Assembly: GCA_001898255.1 (NCBI GenBank)
Contig: MKTK01000006.1
Location: 215,835 to 255,890 of the forward strand
From: Chryseobacterium sp. 39-10
GTDB lineage: Bacteria > Bacteroidota > Bacteroidia > Flavobacteriales > Weeksellaceae
DNA: 40,056 nt
Direction of reading: 5' to 3'
Shown here: positions 24,347 to 32,390 of the stretch, piece by piece
Position numbering within the stretch: position 1 is the first letter of the stretch
How the letters are laid out: each line of letters begins with the position of its first letter
Made by a program: the position numbers and the translations under genes
Notes under the pieces: generated by a model
Database searches by the model: none
What the model was told of the DNA's origin: nothing
The model's input: the letters and a program-made list of their open reading frames with translations, nothing else

Positions 24347-25303
24347 ATGAAAGAAATTCCGTCACTCAATCAAGTTAAAAATTCAATTGAAAATTTTAAT
24401 AATGAGAAACTTTTAAAAATTTCTGATTTTGAAAATATAGAACAATACTTGGAATATTTTGATTCAATTTTCAAAAAGCATTTCACGAATTATCATTATA
24501 TGGCTCAATTTCAGAAACCTGAAAATTTTCTTTTTAAACTATTTAGAGTTAGAGAGTATGAACCAATAAAAAACAAAAATCTTTTTAGTGAATACTCTTA
24601 TCCTCCATCTGCATTTGTTGGAAATGGCAGATGTAATTTTAAGAATTTACCTGTATTTTATTGTTCTAATAATCCAATTACTGCATTGCTTGAAGTTGTA
24701 AGAAACACAGAATATAAATCAAAAAAATTTTGCATTTCAGTTTGGACTTTACTCGATAATAAACAAGATTTTATTTTAGGCTCTTTTTTACAATCAGAAT
24801 TGCATCCATCCAATGTATTTAAACAATTAGCAACAAGTTTTCTGAATAATATTGACAAAGCGTTTGAGAATAAATTGAGTCTAGACCAAAAATTAGGTGT
24901 AATAGAATTTTATAAATTCATTGACAAAAAATTCATTGAAGATGCAGACTATTCTATTTCGGCATATTTATCACATCAAGAACTTTACGCAAAACATAAT
25001 TTTGCAAGTGATATGATAATTTATCCGAGTGCACAATCAGACTCTAAAGCTATAAATTTTGCAATTCAACCTAATTTCGTGGATAATTGTATGAAAGTTG
25101 AAAGGTTTTATATTCTCGAATTAAATGCGTTTGATAATTTAACTGATAAATTTACAATAACATTTTCCAGTTATGGTAAGATTGAAAAAAATGTAATTTT
25201 ATGGAGAAATCTGAAGCCTGGAGATGCATTTTATGAAAAAAATTTTAAAATAGATTTTAGTTCATATCTTGAAAATTTTAAAGAATTCAACTATATTAAG
25301 TAA
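24347..25303 (+). CDS. RES-domain protein (predicted NAD-consuming effector)
   Basis: 318 residues. The central part matches RES-domain features: an Arg in LFRVREYEP (Arg67), the segment SAFVGNGRCNF, then VFYCSNNPITALLEVVR with a conserved Glu (Glu116). RES domains of toxin-antitoxin systems degrade or phosphorolyse NAD+. This protein is about twice the usual toxin length, with an N-terminal extension of about 60 residues and a long C-terminal part. I start at 24347 (MKEIPSL) because the upstream ATG at 24335 lies inside the recurrent motif. The nearest regulator is the XRE gene upstream, behind a terminator. Very AT-rich, like the next gene; probably acquired. Confidence 0.65.
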   Translation: MKEIPSLNQVKNSIENFNNEKLLKISDFENIEQYLEYFDSIFKKHFTNYHYMAQFQKPENFLFKLFRVREYEPIKNKNLFSEYSYPPSAFVGNGRCNFKNLPVFYCSNNPITALLEVVRNTEYKSKKFCISVWTLLDNKQDFILGSFLQSELHPSNVFKQLATSFLNNIDKAFENKLSLDQKLGVIEFYKFIDKKFIEDADYSISAYLSHQELYAKHNFASDMIIYPSAQSDSKAINFAIQPNFVDNCMKVERFYILELNAFDNLTDKFTITFSSYGKIEKNVILWRNLKPGDAFYEKNFKIDFSSYLENFKEFNYIK

Positions 25304-25312
25304 AAAAAACGT

Positions 25313-25453
25313 CGTATAACATAGAACTATGATAACCACCAAATTTTCTATGCAGAAATTAACTAAAAATCTTGAAATTGTCAGGATTTCTTGTTTTTGT
25401 GGTTTCCCGTAAATAAGTGTTGTGATAATTGGGTATTTTGGTGGTTGGCTGCA
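25313..25453. repeat. Inverted-repeat element after the RES gene, with recurrent motif copy 2
   Basis: AACCACCAAA (25334-25343) and TTTGGTGGTT (25437-25446) are a perfect 10-bp inverted repeat about 93 bp apart. The left edge, GTATAACAT, recalls the GCTAACAT of elements A and B. The right arm lies within recurrent motif copy 2 (25415-25453). The layout is like a folded cassette-recombination site. It lies between the RES gene and the P-loop ATPase gene. Confidence 0.45.
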
Positions 25454-25489
25454 ATTCTGTAACATTTCGTTAACAAATTTTTTTTTTAA

Positions 25490-25497
25490 TATATTTA
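25490..25497 (+). promoter_or_regulatory. Promoter -7 box for the P-loop ATPase gene
   Basis: TATATTTA, one mismatch from TAnnTTTG, 20 nt before the ATG at 25518. Confidence 0.4.
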
Positions 25498-25517
25498 CAA
25501 AAAAATAATATCCATAA

Positions 25518-27656
25518 ATGAACGATATTAAAGAATTCTTTACGTTTGCAGAATCTTTAAAACTAAATCAAAAAGCTGAATTATCAGATGACAAAGGAGC
25601 AAGTCTAATTTCACTTGTTTATACTGATTTATTTCCAAACAATGCAATTAATGACAAAGTTAATCTTCCGAATACAACAATTATTATAGGAAGAAAAGGT
25701 ACTGGAAAATCCACAATATTTCAGAAATCAATAGAAGATCAATATAAAGCAAAGGTTGCATTTCCAATTTATATTGACATAAAAACTATTTTTGATAAAG
25801 CTACCCCTACTCTAGATTATAAAAAAGAGCAATATATTTCTAACAAAGAAATTACGAAATACTTAATCTATAAGAATTTTCTTAAAGAGGTTATAAAAGA
25901 GATAAATAAAAAAATTGAAAATTTTATTTCTTCAAGCTTTTTTTCAAAATACTTGGCATTAGATACAGTTAAGATATTACGAGTTCAGGAACAATTGTCA
26001 AAAATTGAATTGAATCTAAAGAATGTCTTCGAAAAAATAGATATTAGTCTGTTTGAAAAAATTGGTACCGAACTTGAAAAACAAACTGACGGAAAAAATG
26101 GATTTGGATTTAAACTTAATGAAAAACCAGAGCTTAGTGTAAATTCCGATACTTCAAATTCTAAAAAAATAAAGGAACAATTTAACAATGTTTTTTTAAA
26201 TTATTTGAATATAAAAGAATTAATTATTGATAATTTTCTTATTATCAAAGATATTTTGGAAGTTAAAAATTTATACTTGTATTTAGATGATTTTTCAGAG
26301 ATTGATATGGATGCACAGACAATCTTTATTGATTGGTTTATTGCACCCCTGAATAATCTCTCGGAAAATTTTTTTAAATTTAAAATTGCAACATATAGAG
26401 GAAGATTATATCTTGGTAAAATAGACCGCTCAAAAATTGATTTTATACATCTGGACTTTTTCGAGGCTTATAATATTTATAAAAACATTTCAAAATCTGA
26501 AGAACTTGCTTTAGATTATAATGGCAGGTTAATTAATAATAGATGTTCACAGTTTTTCAAAAAATCAAATTTTTATGATTTTTTTGATATGAAAAAAGAA
26601 GATTTGCATGAACTTCTGTTTGAGATATCTATGAACATTCCGAGAAAACTAGGTTATATTTTATCTTATTGTTATGAATCGAATTTAATTCATGACCAAA
26701 AGATCACAAAAGCTGCATTAGGAAATGCAGCGCAAAGGTACTATGAAGAAATTACCGAAAGTTATTTTATTGCTAATCAATATATTACAAGACCATTTGA
26801 TGATAAAATTAATATTGCAAGTCAAGTAAATTTACTTGAAAAAATTATTGATAAGCAAAAGTATAATAAACAAAATATTTCAAATTCCTCTAGTAAATTA
26901 TTTGAAGGTACAGACCAACCAACTAGTCATTTTGTTGTTAATGAAGATTTTGCCCCTTTACTGAACAATTTAGAATTAAATGGTTTTTTAAGCACGTATA
27001 ATAAAATAAAAGATAAGAGCAACATTTCATCAACTCTTTTCGCTTTAGACTATGGTTTATGTCGTAAACAGAATTTAATTTATGGTAGACCAAAAGATAC
27101 TGAAAAAAGAAAATATTATAGTGATTCTAGATTTAGCCTTAATCATATAATTAGAGAACATTTTAATTCAACTCAAGTCTTTAAATGTAACAATGGTCAT
27201 GAATTTAGTTTTGACTTAAAGAAAAATTTAGAATTCATGGATATGAATTGTCCAAATTGTTTAAAGGAGGGTGCATTTGAAAAAGTTAATTTATCCGTTT
27301 CTAGTGAAGAAATATTACATAAAATAAAAAAAATAGAAGCTAATTCCCTTATTAATATTGATTATGATGAATTTAAAATTTTACATTCGTTGAGTCAATT
27401 TTCGCCAGTATCTTTACCATGCAAAAAATTGGGACAACTTACAGACTTTTCTTATCAGTATGTAACCAAAAGAATTCCAAAATTAATAGAATTAGGGTTA
27501 ATTGAGGTTGACAAAGAAAAATCACTTGCATTAACTAAGGAACATTATTTGTTAACTGCAAAAGCGAAAGAAACTATCATTGATCCAATTATTGAACGAG
27601 TTAAAATAAGATTAAATGATATTAACAATGTGGAAAATTTAGATATTAACATATAA
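25518..27656 (+). CDS. P-loop ATPase with zinc-ribbon-like segment and C-terminal winged helix
   Basis: 712 residues, no family recognised. Walker A GRKGTGKST lies at residues 58-66 and a Walker B-like LYLYLDDFSE has Asp257-Asp258. The middle is helical. C557NNGH followed by C578PNC581 looks like a zinc ribbon. Residues about 620-690 (ILHSLSQF ... KKLGQLTDFSYQYVTKRIPKLIELGLIEV) form a winged-helix-like domain. The order ATPase, zinc ribbon, wHTH suggests a nucleic-acid-linked AAA+/STAND-like switch, a design frequent in phage-defence proteins. The gene is monocistronic, very AT-rich, flanked by inverted-repeat elements and followed by a terminator inside repeat B. A defence role is inference from architecture and neighbourhood only. 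Confidence 0.6.
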   Translation: MNDIKEFFTFAESLKLNQKAELSDDKGASLISLVYTDLFPNNAINDKVNLPNTTIIIGRKGTGKSTIFQKSIEDQYKAKVAFPIYIDIKTIFDKATPTLDYKKEQYISNKEITKYLIYKNFLKEVIKEINKKIENFISSSFFSKYLALDTVKILRVQEQLSKIELNLKNVFEKIDISLFEKIGTELEKQTDGKNGFGFKLNEKPELSVNSDTSNSKKIKEQFNNVFLNYLNIKELIIDNFLIIKDILEVKNLYLYLDDFSEIDMDAQTIFIDWFIAPLNNLSENFFKFKIATYRGRLYLGKIDRSKIDFIHLDFFEAYNIYKNISKSEELALDYNGRLINNRCSQFFKKSNFYDFFDMKKEDLHELLFEISMNIPRKLGYILSYCYESNLIHDQKITKAALGNAAQRYYEEITESYFIANQYITRPFDDKINIASQVNLLEKIIDKQKYNKQNISNSSSKLFEGTDQPTSHFVVNEDFAPLLNNLELNGFLSTYNKIKDKSNISSTLFALDYGLCRKQNLIYGRPKDTEKRKYYSDSRFSLNHIIREHFNSTQVFKCNNGHEFSFDLKKNLEFMDMNCPNCLKEGAFEKVNLSVSSEEILHKIKKIEANSLINIDYDEFKILHSLSQFSPVSLPCKKLGQLTDFSYQYVTKRIPKLIELGLIEVDKEKSLALTKEHYLLTAKAKETIIDPIIERVKIRLNDINNVENLDINI

Positions 27657-27670
27657 TAAAGAAACAACTA

Positions 27671-27835
27671 CAGCTAACATTAGTGACCGTTGCACAACTC
27701 CAATTTTCAGCGGAAAATAAAATATACCGCCTCGTTTAAGCCGCTTTAAGCGAGGTTTTTTGTGGGCTAATGTGGCAGGGATGATGGATTTTGTCACGAT
27801 TTTTGGTCAAAAATGCGCGCCAAAATCTTTTGGGG
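27671..27835. repeat. Intergenic repeat copy B (165 bp) left of the Crp/SDR pair
   Basis: Related to copy C at 29894-30060. Both have, in order, CAGCTAACAT or CAGGTAACAT, an ACCGTT...CACAACTCC segment, a CCTCGTTTAAGCC hairpin, and a nested inverted repeat: GATTTTG (27787-27793) with CAAAATC (27821-27827) around ATTTTTG/CAAAAAT. The shared end is CTTTTGGGG. The stem bases at the terminator differ between copies but stay paired, so structure rather than sequence seems conserved. Confidence 0.75.
27730..27761 (+). terminator. Terminator within repeat B
   Basis: CCTCGTTTAA pairs with the TTTAAGCGAGG arm ending at 27755, followed by six T. It terminates the ATPase transcript. Confidence 0.7.
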
Positions 27836-27946
27836 TTTGGGTGGTTGTATTTTTTTTTTAGAAACTAGCATATTGGTTTGTAGACACCTGCAACCGTTGG
27901 TAACTTGCTTTTAAACAGCAGTATATACAATTGTACCCTTTAGTGG

Positions 27947-27984
27947 TATTATGTGATAATTGGGTATATTTGGTTGTTACCAGA
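27947..27984 (+). promoter_or_regulatory. Recurrent upstream motif, copy 3 (contains TATATTTG)
   Basis: TGTGATAATTGGG followed by TATATTTG (27965-27972) closely matches copy 2 (25415) and copy 1 (24302). It sits 240 bp before the Crp gene, too far to be a simple promoter for it. Together with GTGACCGTTGCAC (27683-27695) and TGCAACCGTTGGTAAC (27889-27904), an imperfect inverted pair, it forms the rest of the gap between the ATPase and Crp genes. No gene is seen there. Confidence 0.4.
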
Positions 27985-28209
27985 AACCCTGCGAACTGCC
28001 AGCACAACCATTAACGAGAGTGAAATTGGCCACTGAATGACTATTCCCTTTTGACATTTTTCAACTTGACGACAGAACAGAATTTAAAACTTTCGTGCAT
28101 CTATTTTGGTTTAGTTTCGGGGGGACACTAATTCATCGTCTTACAGTCTTTTTAAACGGCAGGACTTCAATTTGCTAGATTACTGATAACGACCAAACAA
28201 CAGATTTTC

Positions 28210-28217
28210 TACCTTTG
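28210..28217 (+). promoter_or_regulatory. Promoter -7 box for the Crp-family gene
   Basis: TACCTTTG, full match to TAnnTTTG, ending 4 nt before the ATG at 28222. Transcription would begin at or next to the start codon, so the mRNA is probably leaderless or nearly so. Confidence 0.5.
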
Positions 28218-28221
28218 CAAA

Positions 28222-28797
28222 ATGCACGGACCATTACTTCAACTCATATCGCAAAATGTAACGCTTACTGAAAGCGACAAAGCATTGTTCGGACAGTATT
28301 TTGAGCCTGTTCTTTATCCGAAGAATCGTGTGATTGAAGAAGAAAACACAACGCCAAAATACTTGTATTTTGTGGTATCGGGCTTTGTCCGCTTGTTTCA
28401 CTACAACGACAAAGGCGATGAAGTTACGACACACATAAATTGTCCGCCCGGTTTTATTACTTCATATTTCAACTTCGTCAATCAAACCAAATCAAACGAA
28501 AATTTGGAGTGCATTACTGAATGTGAATTGTTGCGAATTACAAAATCAGATTTGGATTTGCTAACACAACAAAGTTCAGCGTTCAAGGATTTCAGCATTA
28601 CGGTTTTTCAGCAATCATTGACATACAACGAAACACGTTCAAAAGAATTGGCAACGCTTACAGCCGAACAACGCTATCAAAAACTCTTAAAAAACTATCC
28701 CGAAATTTTACACAACGTTCCGTTGCAATACATCGCTTCGTTTTTGGGAATGAACGCAAAAAGTTTGAGCAGAATAAGGAAGGAAATCATTAAGTAA
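28222..28797 (+). CDS. Crp/Fnr-family transcriptional regulator
   Basis: 191 residues. The N-terminal cyclic-nucleotide-binding-like beta-roll (PKYLYFVVSGFVRLFHYNDKGDEVTTHI) lacks the clear phosphate-binding cassette of true CRP, as in many Bacteroidota members. The C-terminal HTH has PLQYIASFLGMNAKSLSRIRKEI. It precedes the epimerase gene by 63 nt, with no promoter or terminator recognised between, so the two are likely co-transcribed and the regulator may control the pair. The two-gene unit is bounded on both sides by related repeats B and C, and is clearly less AT-rich than the genes to its left. Confidence 0.88.
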   Translation: MHGPLLQLISQNVTLTESDKALFGQYFEPVLYPKNRVIEEENTTPKYLYFVVSGFVRLFHYNDKGDEVTTHINCPPGFITSYFNFVNQTKSNENLECITECELLRITKSDLDLLTQQSSAFKDFSITVFQQSLTYNETRSKELATLTAEQRYQKLLKNYPEILHNVPLQYIASFLGMNAKSLSRIRKEIIK

Positions 28798-28860
28798 CAT
28801 TTGCGAAGTGCTTTTGAAATTGCAATGCTGACTTTTGTGCCGTAATTAAAACATCAAAGT

Positions 28861-29874
28861 ATGGCACAGAAAAATTTAGCATTGGTTACAGGAGCAAATG
28901 GACATCTTGGTAACAACCTGGTGCGTTTTCTCATCAGCAAAGGCGTTCCTGTTCGGGCTTCGGTTCGCAACATCAAAAACAAAGAACCTTTTGCAGGTTT
29001 GGATTGCGAAGTCGTTCAAGCCGACATTACGGACAAACAATCTTTAATAAACGTTTTGCAAGGCGTTGAAACGTTTTATGCCGTTGGTGCAGCGTTCAAA
29101 CTTTGGGCAAAAGATCCGAAAAAAGAAATTTATGACGTGAATTTGGAGGGAACAAAAAACACGATTGAAGCGGCAGCCGAAGCAGGTGTAAAACGAATTG
29201 TGTATGTAAGTTCAATCGCTGCACTCAATTATTCCAAACTTCCTACGAAAGAAAGCAACGGCTACAATCCCGACCGCAGGGATATGTATTACAATTCAAA
29301 AAATGACGGAGAAAAATTGGCGTTTGAATTGGCTAAAAAACATAACATCGAATTGGTTGCCGTGTTGCCGTCTGCAATGATTGGAAGCGAAGCATTTGCA
29401 CCGCTAAACGTTTCTTACAACATTATCAATGCAATCTTGAAAAAAGAAATTCCTGTTGAAACGAACATCACACTAAATTGGATTGACGTGAAAGACGTTG
29501 CGGAAGGCTGTTATTTGGCGGCAACAAAAGGTAGAAACGGCGAACGCTACATTTTGGCAAACGAAAAATGCACATCAATTAAAGACACCACAAAAATTGC
29601 ACAAGGACTTTTTCCCGAACTCAAAATAAAACTGCCGACAGCCGTTCCGAAACCTATTTTGTTTTTATTAGCGTGGTTTATGGAAATCGGAAGTAAAATA
29701 AGCGGTAAAGCACCGCTCTTGACAACCAAAGAAATTGCAATGTTTTCGGGACTTCAACAAAACTTTGACATTTCAAAAGCACAGACAGAATTAGGTTTCA
29801 ATCCCAAAAGTTCAACGGAAGCCGTGAAAGAAGCAATGATGTATTTGCGTGAAAACGAAAACAGGTTTAAGTAA
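28861..29874 (+). CDS. NAD-dependent epimerase/dehydratase (extended SDR family)
   Basis: 337 residues. Rossmann motif TGANGHLGNNL at the N-terminus, ADITD for the adenine pocket, the active-site Ser region VYVSSIAAL, and a YYNSK motif supplying Tyr and Lys of YxxxK. The best fit is the dihydroflavonol-4-reductase-like/aldehyde-reductase branch of extended SDRs. The substrate cannot be told. Cytoplasmic, probably in an operon with the Crp regulator, and followed by a terminator in repeat C. Confidence 0.9.
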   Translation: MAQKNLALVTGANGHLGNNLVRFLISKGVPVRASVRNIKNKEPFAGLDCEVVQADITDKQSLINVLQGVETFYAVGAAFKLWAKDPKKEIYDVNLEGTKNTIEAAAEAGVKRIVYVSSIAALNYSKLPTKESNGYNPDRRDMYYNSKNDGEKLAFELAKKHNIELVAVLPSAMIGSEAFAPLNVSYNIINAILKKEIPVETNITLNWIDVKDVAEGCYLAATKGRNGERYILANEKCTSIKDTTKIAQGLFPELKIKLPTAVPKPILFLLAWFMEIGSKISGKAPLLTTKEIAMFSGLQQNFDISKAQTELGFNPKSSTEAVKEAMMYLRENENRFK

Positions 29875-29893
29875 CGACCACAGAAAGGGTGTG

Positions 29894-30060
29894 CAGGTAA
29901 CATCGGTAACCGTTTCACAACTCCTCTTTTTCATCAAATGCAATAAAAAACCGACCTCGTTTAAGCCGTTTTAAGCGGGGTCTTTTGTGGGATAAACTGG
30001 CTTGGGTTGAGGATTTTGTCACGATTTTTGGTCAAATAGACGCGCCAAAATCTTTTGGGG
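29894..30060. repeat. Intergenic repeat copy C (167 bp) right of the Crp/SDR pair
   Basis: Same order of elements as copy B: CAGGTAACAT, ACCGTTTCACAACTCC, the CCTCGTTTAAGCC hairpin, GATTTTGTCACGATTTTTGG, GCGCCAAAATCTTTTGGGG. The inner arm of the last inverted repeat is less perfect than in B, while the outer GATTTTG/CAAAATC arms are kept. Confidence 0.75.
29953..29986 (+). terminator. Terminator within repeat C
   Basis: GACCTCGTTTAA pairs with TTAAGCGGGGTC, followed by TTTT. Compared with repeat B the stem has compensating G-U/G-C changes. Confidence 0.7.
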
Positions 30061-30319
30061 TTCCAATGGCTCTCCTACCTCAGCCGGCAAACTATTTTGA
30101 TCTATTTTTCAATTATATTATTACATCCTGATAAGTCATTTATTTGCATTCCTAGGGAATAACAAAAAAAATCTTTTTCAAGAAATGAAGTTATCCTACT
30201 TACTTTTTAATCTGGTGTAATCTGAAGCAACAGAAATAATTAAGTTTTTAATTGCGATAAGGGATGGAATTTGGGGTTTATGGCAAAGTAGAACTTAATT
30301 AAAAATCCTTTTCCAATGC

Positions 30320-30350
30320 TTTGCTTGTATAATTAATAACATTAAATTCG
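30320..30350 (+). promoter_or_regulatory. Promoter of the type I restriction operon
   Basis: TTTG (30320-30323), a 19-nt spacer and TAAATTCG (30343-30350), one mismatch from TAnnTTTG. It lies 27 nt before the small HTH gene that heads the operon. The stretch 30061-30319 holds no other recognisable feature. Confidence 0.55.
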
Positions 30351-30377
30351 CACAATATGCGTATTAAATAACATCGT

Positions 30378-30557
30378 ATGAAAATCAATCGGCTAAAAAT
30401 TGTGTTGAAAGAACAATCAAAAACCAGTAAATGGTTAGCTAAAGAACTGGGTAAAAGTGCCAGCACTGTTTCCCGTTGGTGTACCAATGAAGTACAGCCT
30501 TCTGTAGAAACGTTAGCAGAAATTGCTGAATTATTGAAAATTGATGTACGAGAATAA
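30378..30557 (+). CDS. Small HTH controller at the head of the restriction operon
   Basis: 59 residues: MKINRLKIVLKEQ, then the HTH SKWLAKELGKSASTVSRWCT and PSVETLAEIAELLKIDVRE. A minimal XRE/Cro domain with nothing else. It sits 42 nt before hsdM and is paralogous in design to the XRE protein at 23993. As with control proteins of other restriction systems, it probably times expression of the operon; this is inference. Confidence 0.75.
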   Translation: MKINRLKIVLKEQSKTSKWLAKELGKSASTVSRWCTNEVQPSVETLAEIAELLKIDVRE

Positions 30558-30599
30558 TTGAATTCAACAAAAAACACTATTAAAGAATCTAAATAGTAA

Positions 30600-32390
30600 A
30601 TGAAAAACTTTAGAGAAAAAGCAGACCTTATTTGGAAAGTAGCTGACTTGTTAAGAGGAGATTACAAGCAGTCAGATTATGGAAAAGTCATTTTACCGAT
30701 GACTGTCTTAAGACGATTGGATTGTGTGCTGGCTCCTACCAAGCAAAAAGTATTAGACTATTTACCCAAAATAGCTTCTTTAAAAGATAACGCTAAAGAT
30801 ATTGCTTTAAACAAGATTGCCGGATTTAATTTCCATAATAAAAGTCAGTTCGATTTTGAAAAATTGGTAGCTGACCCAAATAGTATCGCTCTTAACCTAA
30901 GAAATTATATTACTGGTTTTTCTGCTGGAGCCAGAGAGATTATCGAATATTTCAATTTTGATGACCAAATTGATCGGATGGATAAAGCTGATATATTGTT
31001 TAGAGTTGTATCAGAATTTAAAAAAATTGATTTATCAGATATGGATTCTATGGAAATGGGATATGTATTTGAAGAATTGATAAGAAAATTTGCGGAGCAG
31101 TCCAATGAAACAGCCGGAGAACACTTTACTCCAAGAGAGGTGATTCGATTGATGGTAAATGTACTGTTTAATGAAGACCGTGAAATGCTGACAAAAGAGG
31201 GCATTGTAAAAACTTTATATGATCCCGCTTGCGGAACAGGAGGTATGCTGTCTATTGGGGAAGAATATGTGATAGAACTCAATCCCAAAGCTGAACTGAA
31301 AGTATTTGGGCAGGAAATCAACCCGGAATCGTATGCTATTTGTAAATCGGATATGCTGATCAAAGGACAGAATCCGAGCAATATCAAGTTTGGAAATACT
31401 TTTACCGTGGATGGACTGGAAAGTGAAAAGTTTGATTACATGCTGTCCAATCCACCATTTGGTGTAGACTGGAAAAAAGCAGAGAAGACCATCAAAGCCG
31501 AAGCGGAAAAAAAAGGAATGAGCGGCCGTTTCGGAGCAGGATTACCTCGTATAAATGACGGTTCTCTCTTGTTCCTACAGCATATGATCTCCAAAATGAA
31601 AAGTACAGGAAGCCGTATTGGAATTGTATTTAACGGTTCTCCTTTATTTACCGGAGCAGCAGAAAGCGGAGAAAGCAATATCCGTAAATGGATTATTGAA
31701 AATGACTGGCTGGAAGCGATTATTGCTTTGCCGGATCAGTTGTTTTACAATACTGGTATCAGTACCTATATATGGATTGTGACCAATCATAAAAGTAAAG
31801 AACGTAAGGGGAAAATACAACTCATCAACGCTACGGGTGTAAAAGACGAAGAGTTGTTTAAAGATGGGAAGCTGGAATTTAACCGATTCTGGCAGAAGAT
31901 GGACAGAAGCTTAGGAAACAAACGTAAAAAGATTGCCGAGAATGGAACCACAAAAGGCATAGGTTTCATCACCCAACTATATGGAGATTTTCAGGAAAAT
32001 GAATTTGTGAAAATTTACCCGAATGAATTTTTCGGATACTGGCGGGTAACGGTAGAACAGCCATTGAAAGAAAATGGCAAAGTCCTTAAAACAAAAGGGC
32101 AGCCCAAACCGGATACCTCTTTGCGGGATTATGAAAACATTCCTTTCCTGCAAAAAACAAAAGATGGAAAGCTCGTCCCACAGGCTATTGATGCGTACTT
32201 CAAAGCGGAAGTAACACCACATCTGCCAGAAGCATGGATAGATGAAAGCAAAACCAAAATCGGTTATGAAATCAACTTTACCAAGTATTTCTATGAGTTT
32301 AAGCCATTAAGGTTATTGGCTGAAATTAAAGCAGATATTCTGTCTTTGGAGCAAAAGACATTGGAAACAGAAAAAACGATCCTAGAATAA
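30600..32390 (+). CDS. hsdM: Type I restriction-modification DNA methyltransferase subunit HsdM
   Basis: 596 residues. An N-terminal HsdM helical domain (FREKADLIWKVADLLRG, YGKVILPMTVLRRLD) is followed by the N6-adenine methyltransferase core with SAM motif DPACGTGGM (from Asp208) and catalytic NPPFG (284-288). It methylates adenine in the recognition site as part of the M2S1 core. The stop overlaps the hsdS start by one base (TAATG), implying coupled translation. Confidence 0.96.
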   Translation: MKNFREKADLIWKVADLLRGDYKQSDYGKVILPMTVLRRLDCVLAPTKQKVLDYLPKIASLKDNAKDIALNKIAGFNFHNKSQFDFEKLVADPNSIALNLRNYITGFSAGAREIIEYFNFDDQIDRMDKADILFRVVSEFKKIDLSDMDSMEMGYVFEELIRKFAEQSNETAGEHFTPREVIRLMVNVLFNEDREMLTKEGIVKTLYDPACGTGGMLSIGEEYVIELNPKAELKVFGQEINPESYAICKSDMLIKGQNPSNIKFGNTFTVDGLESEKFDYMLSNPPFGVDWKKAEKTIKAEAEKKGMSGRFGAGLPRINDGSLLFLQHMISKMKSTGSRIGIVFNGSPLFTGAAESGESNIRKWIIENDWLEAIIALPDQLFYNTGISTYIWIVTNHKSKERKGKIQLINATGVKDEELFKDGKLEFNRFWQKMDRSLGNKRKKIAENGTTKGIGFITQLYGDFQENEFVKIYPNEFFGYWRVTVEQPLKENGKVLKTKGQPKPDTSLRDYENIPFLQKTKDGKLVPQAIDAYFKAEVTPHLPEAWIDESKTKIGYEINFTKYFYEFKPLRLLAEIKADILSLEQKTLETEKTILE

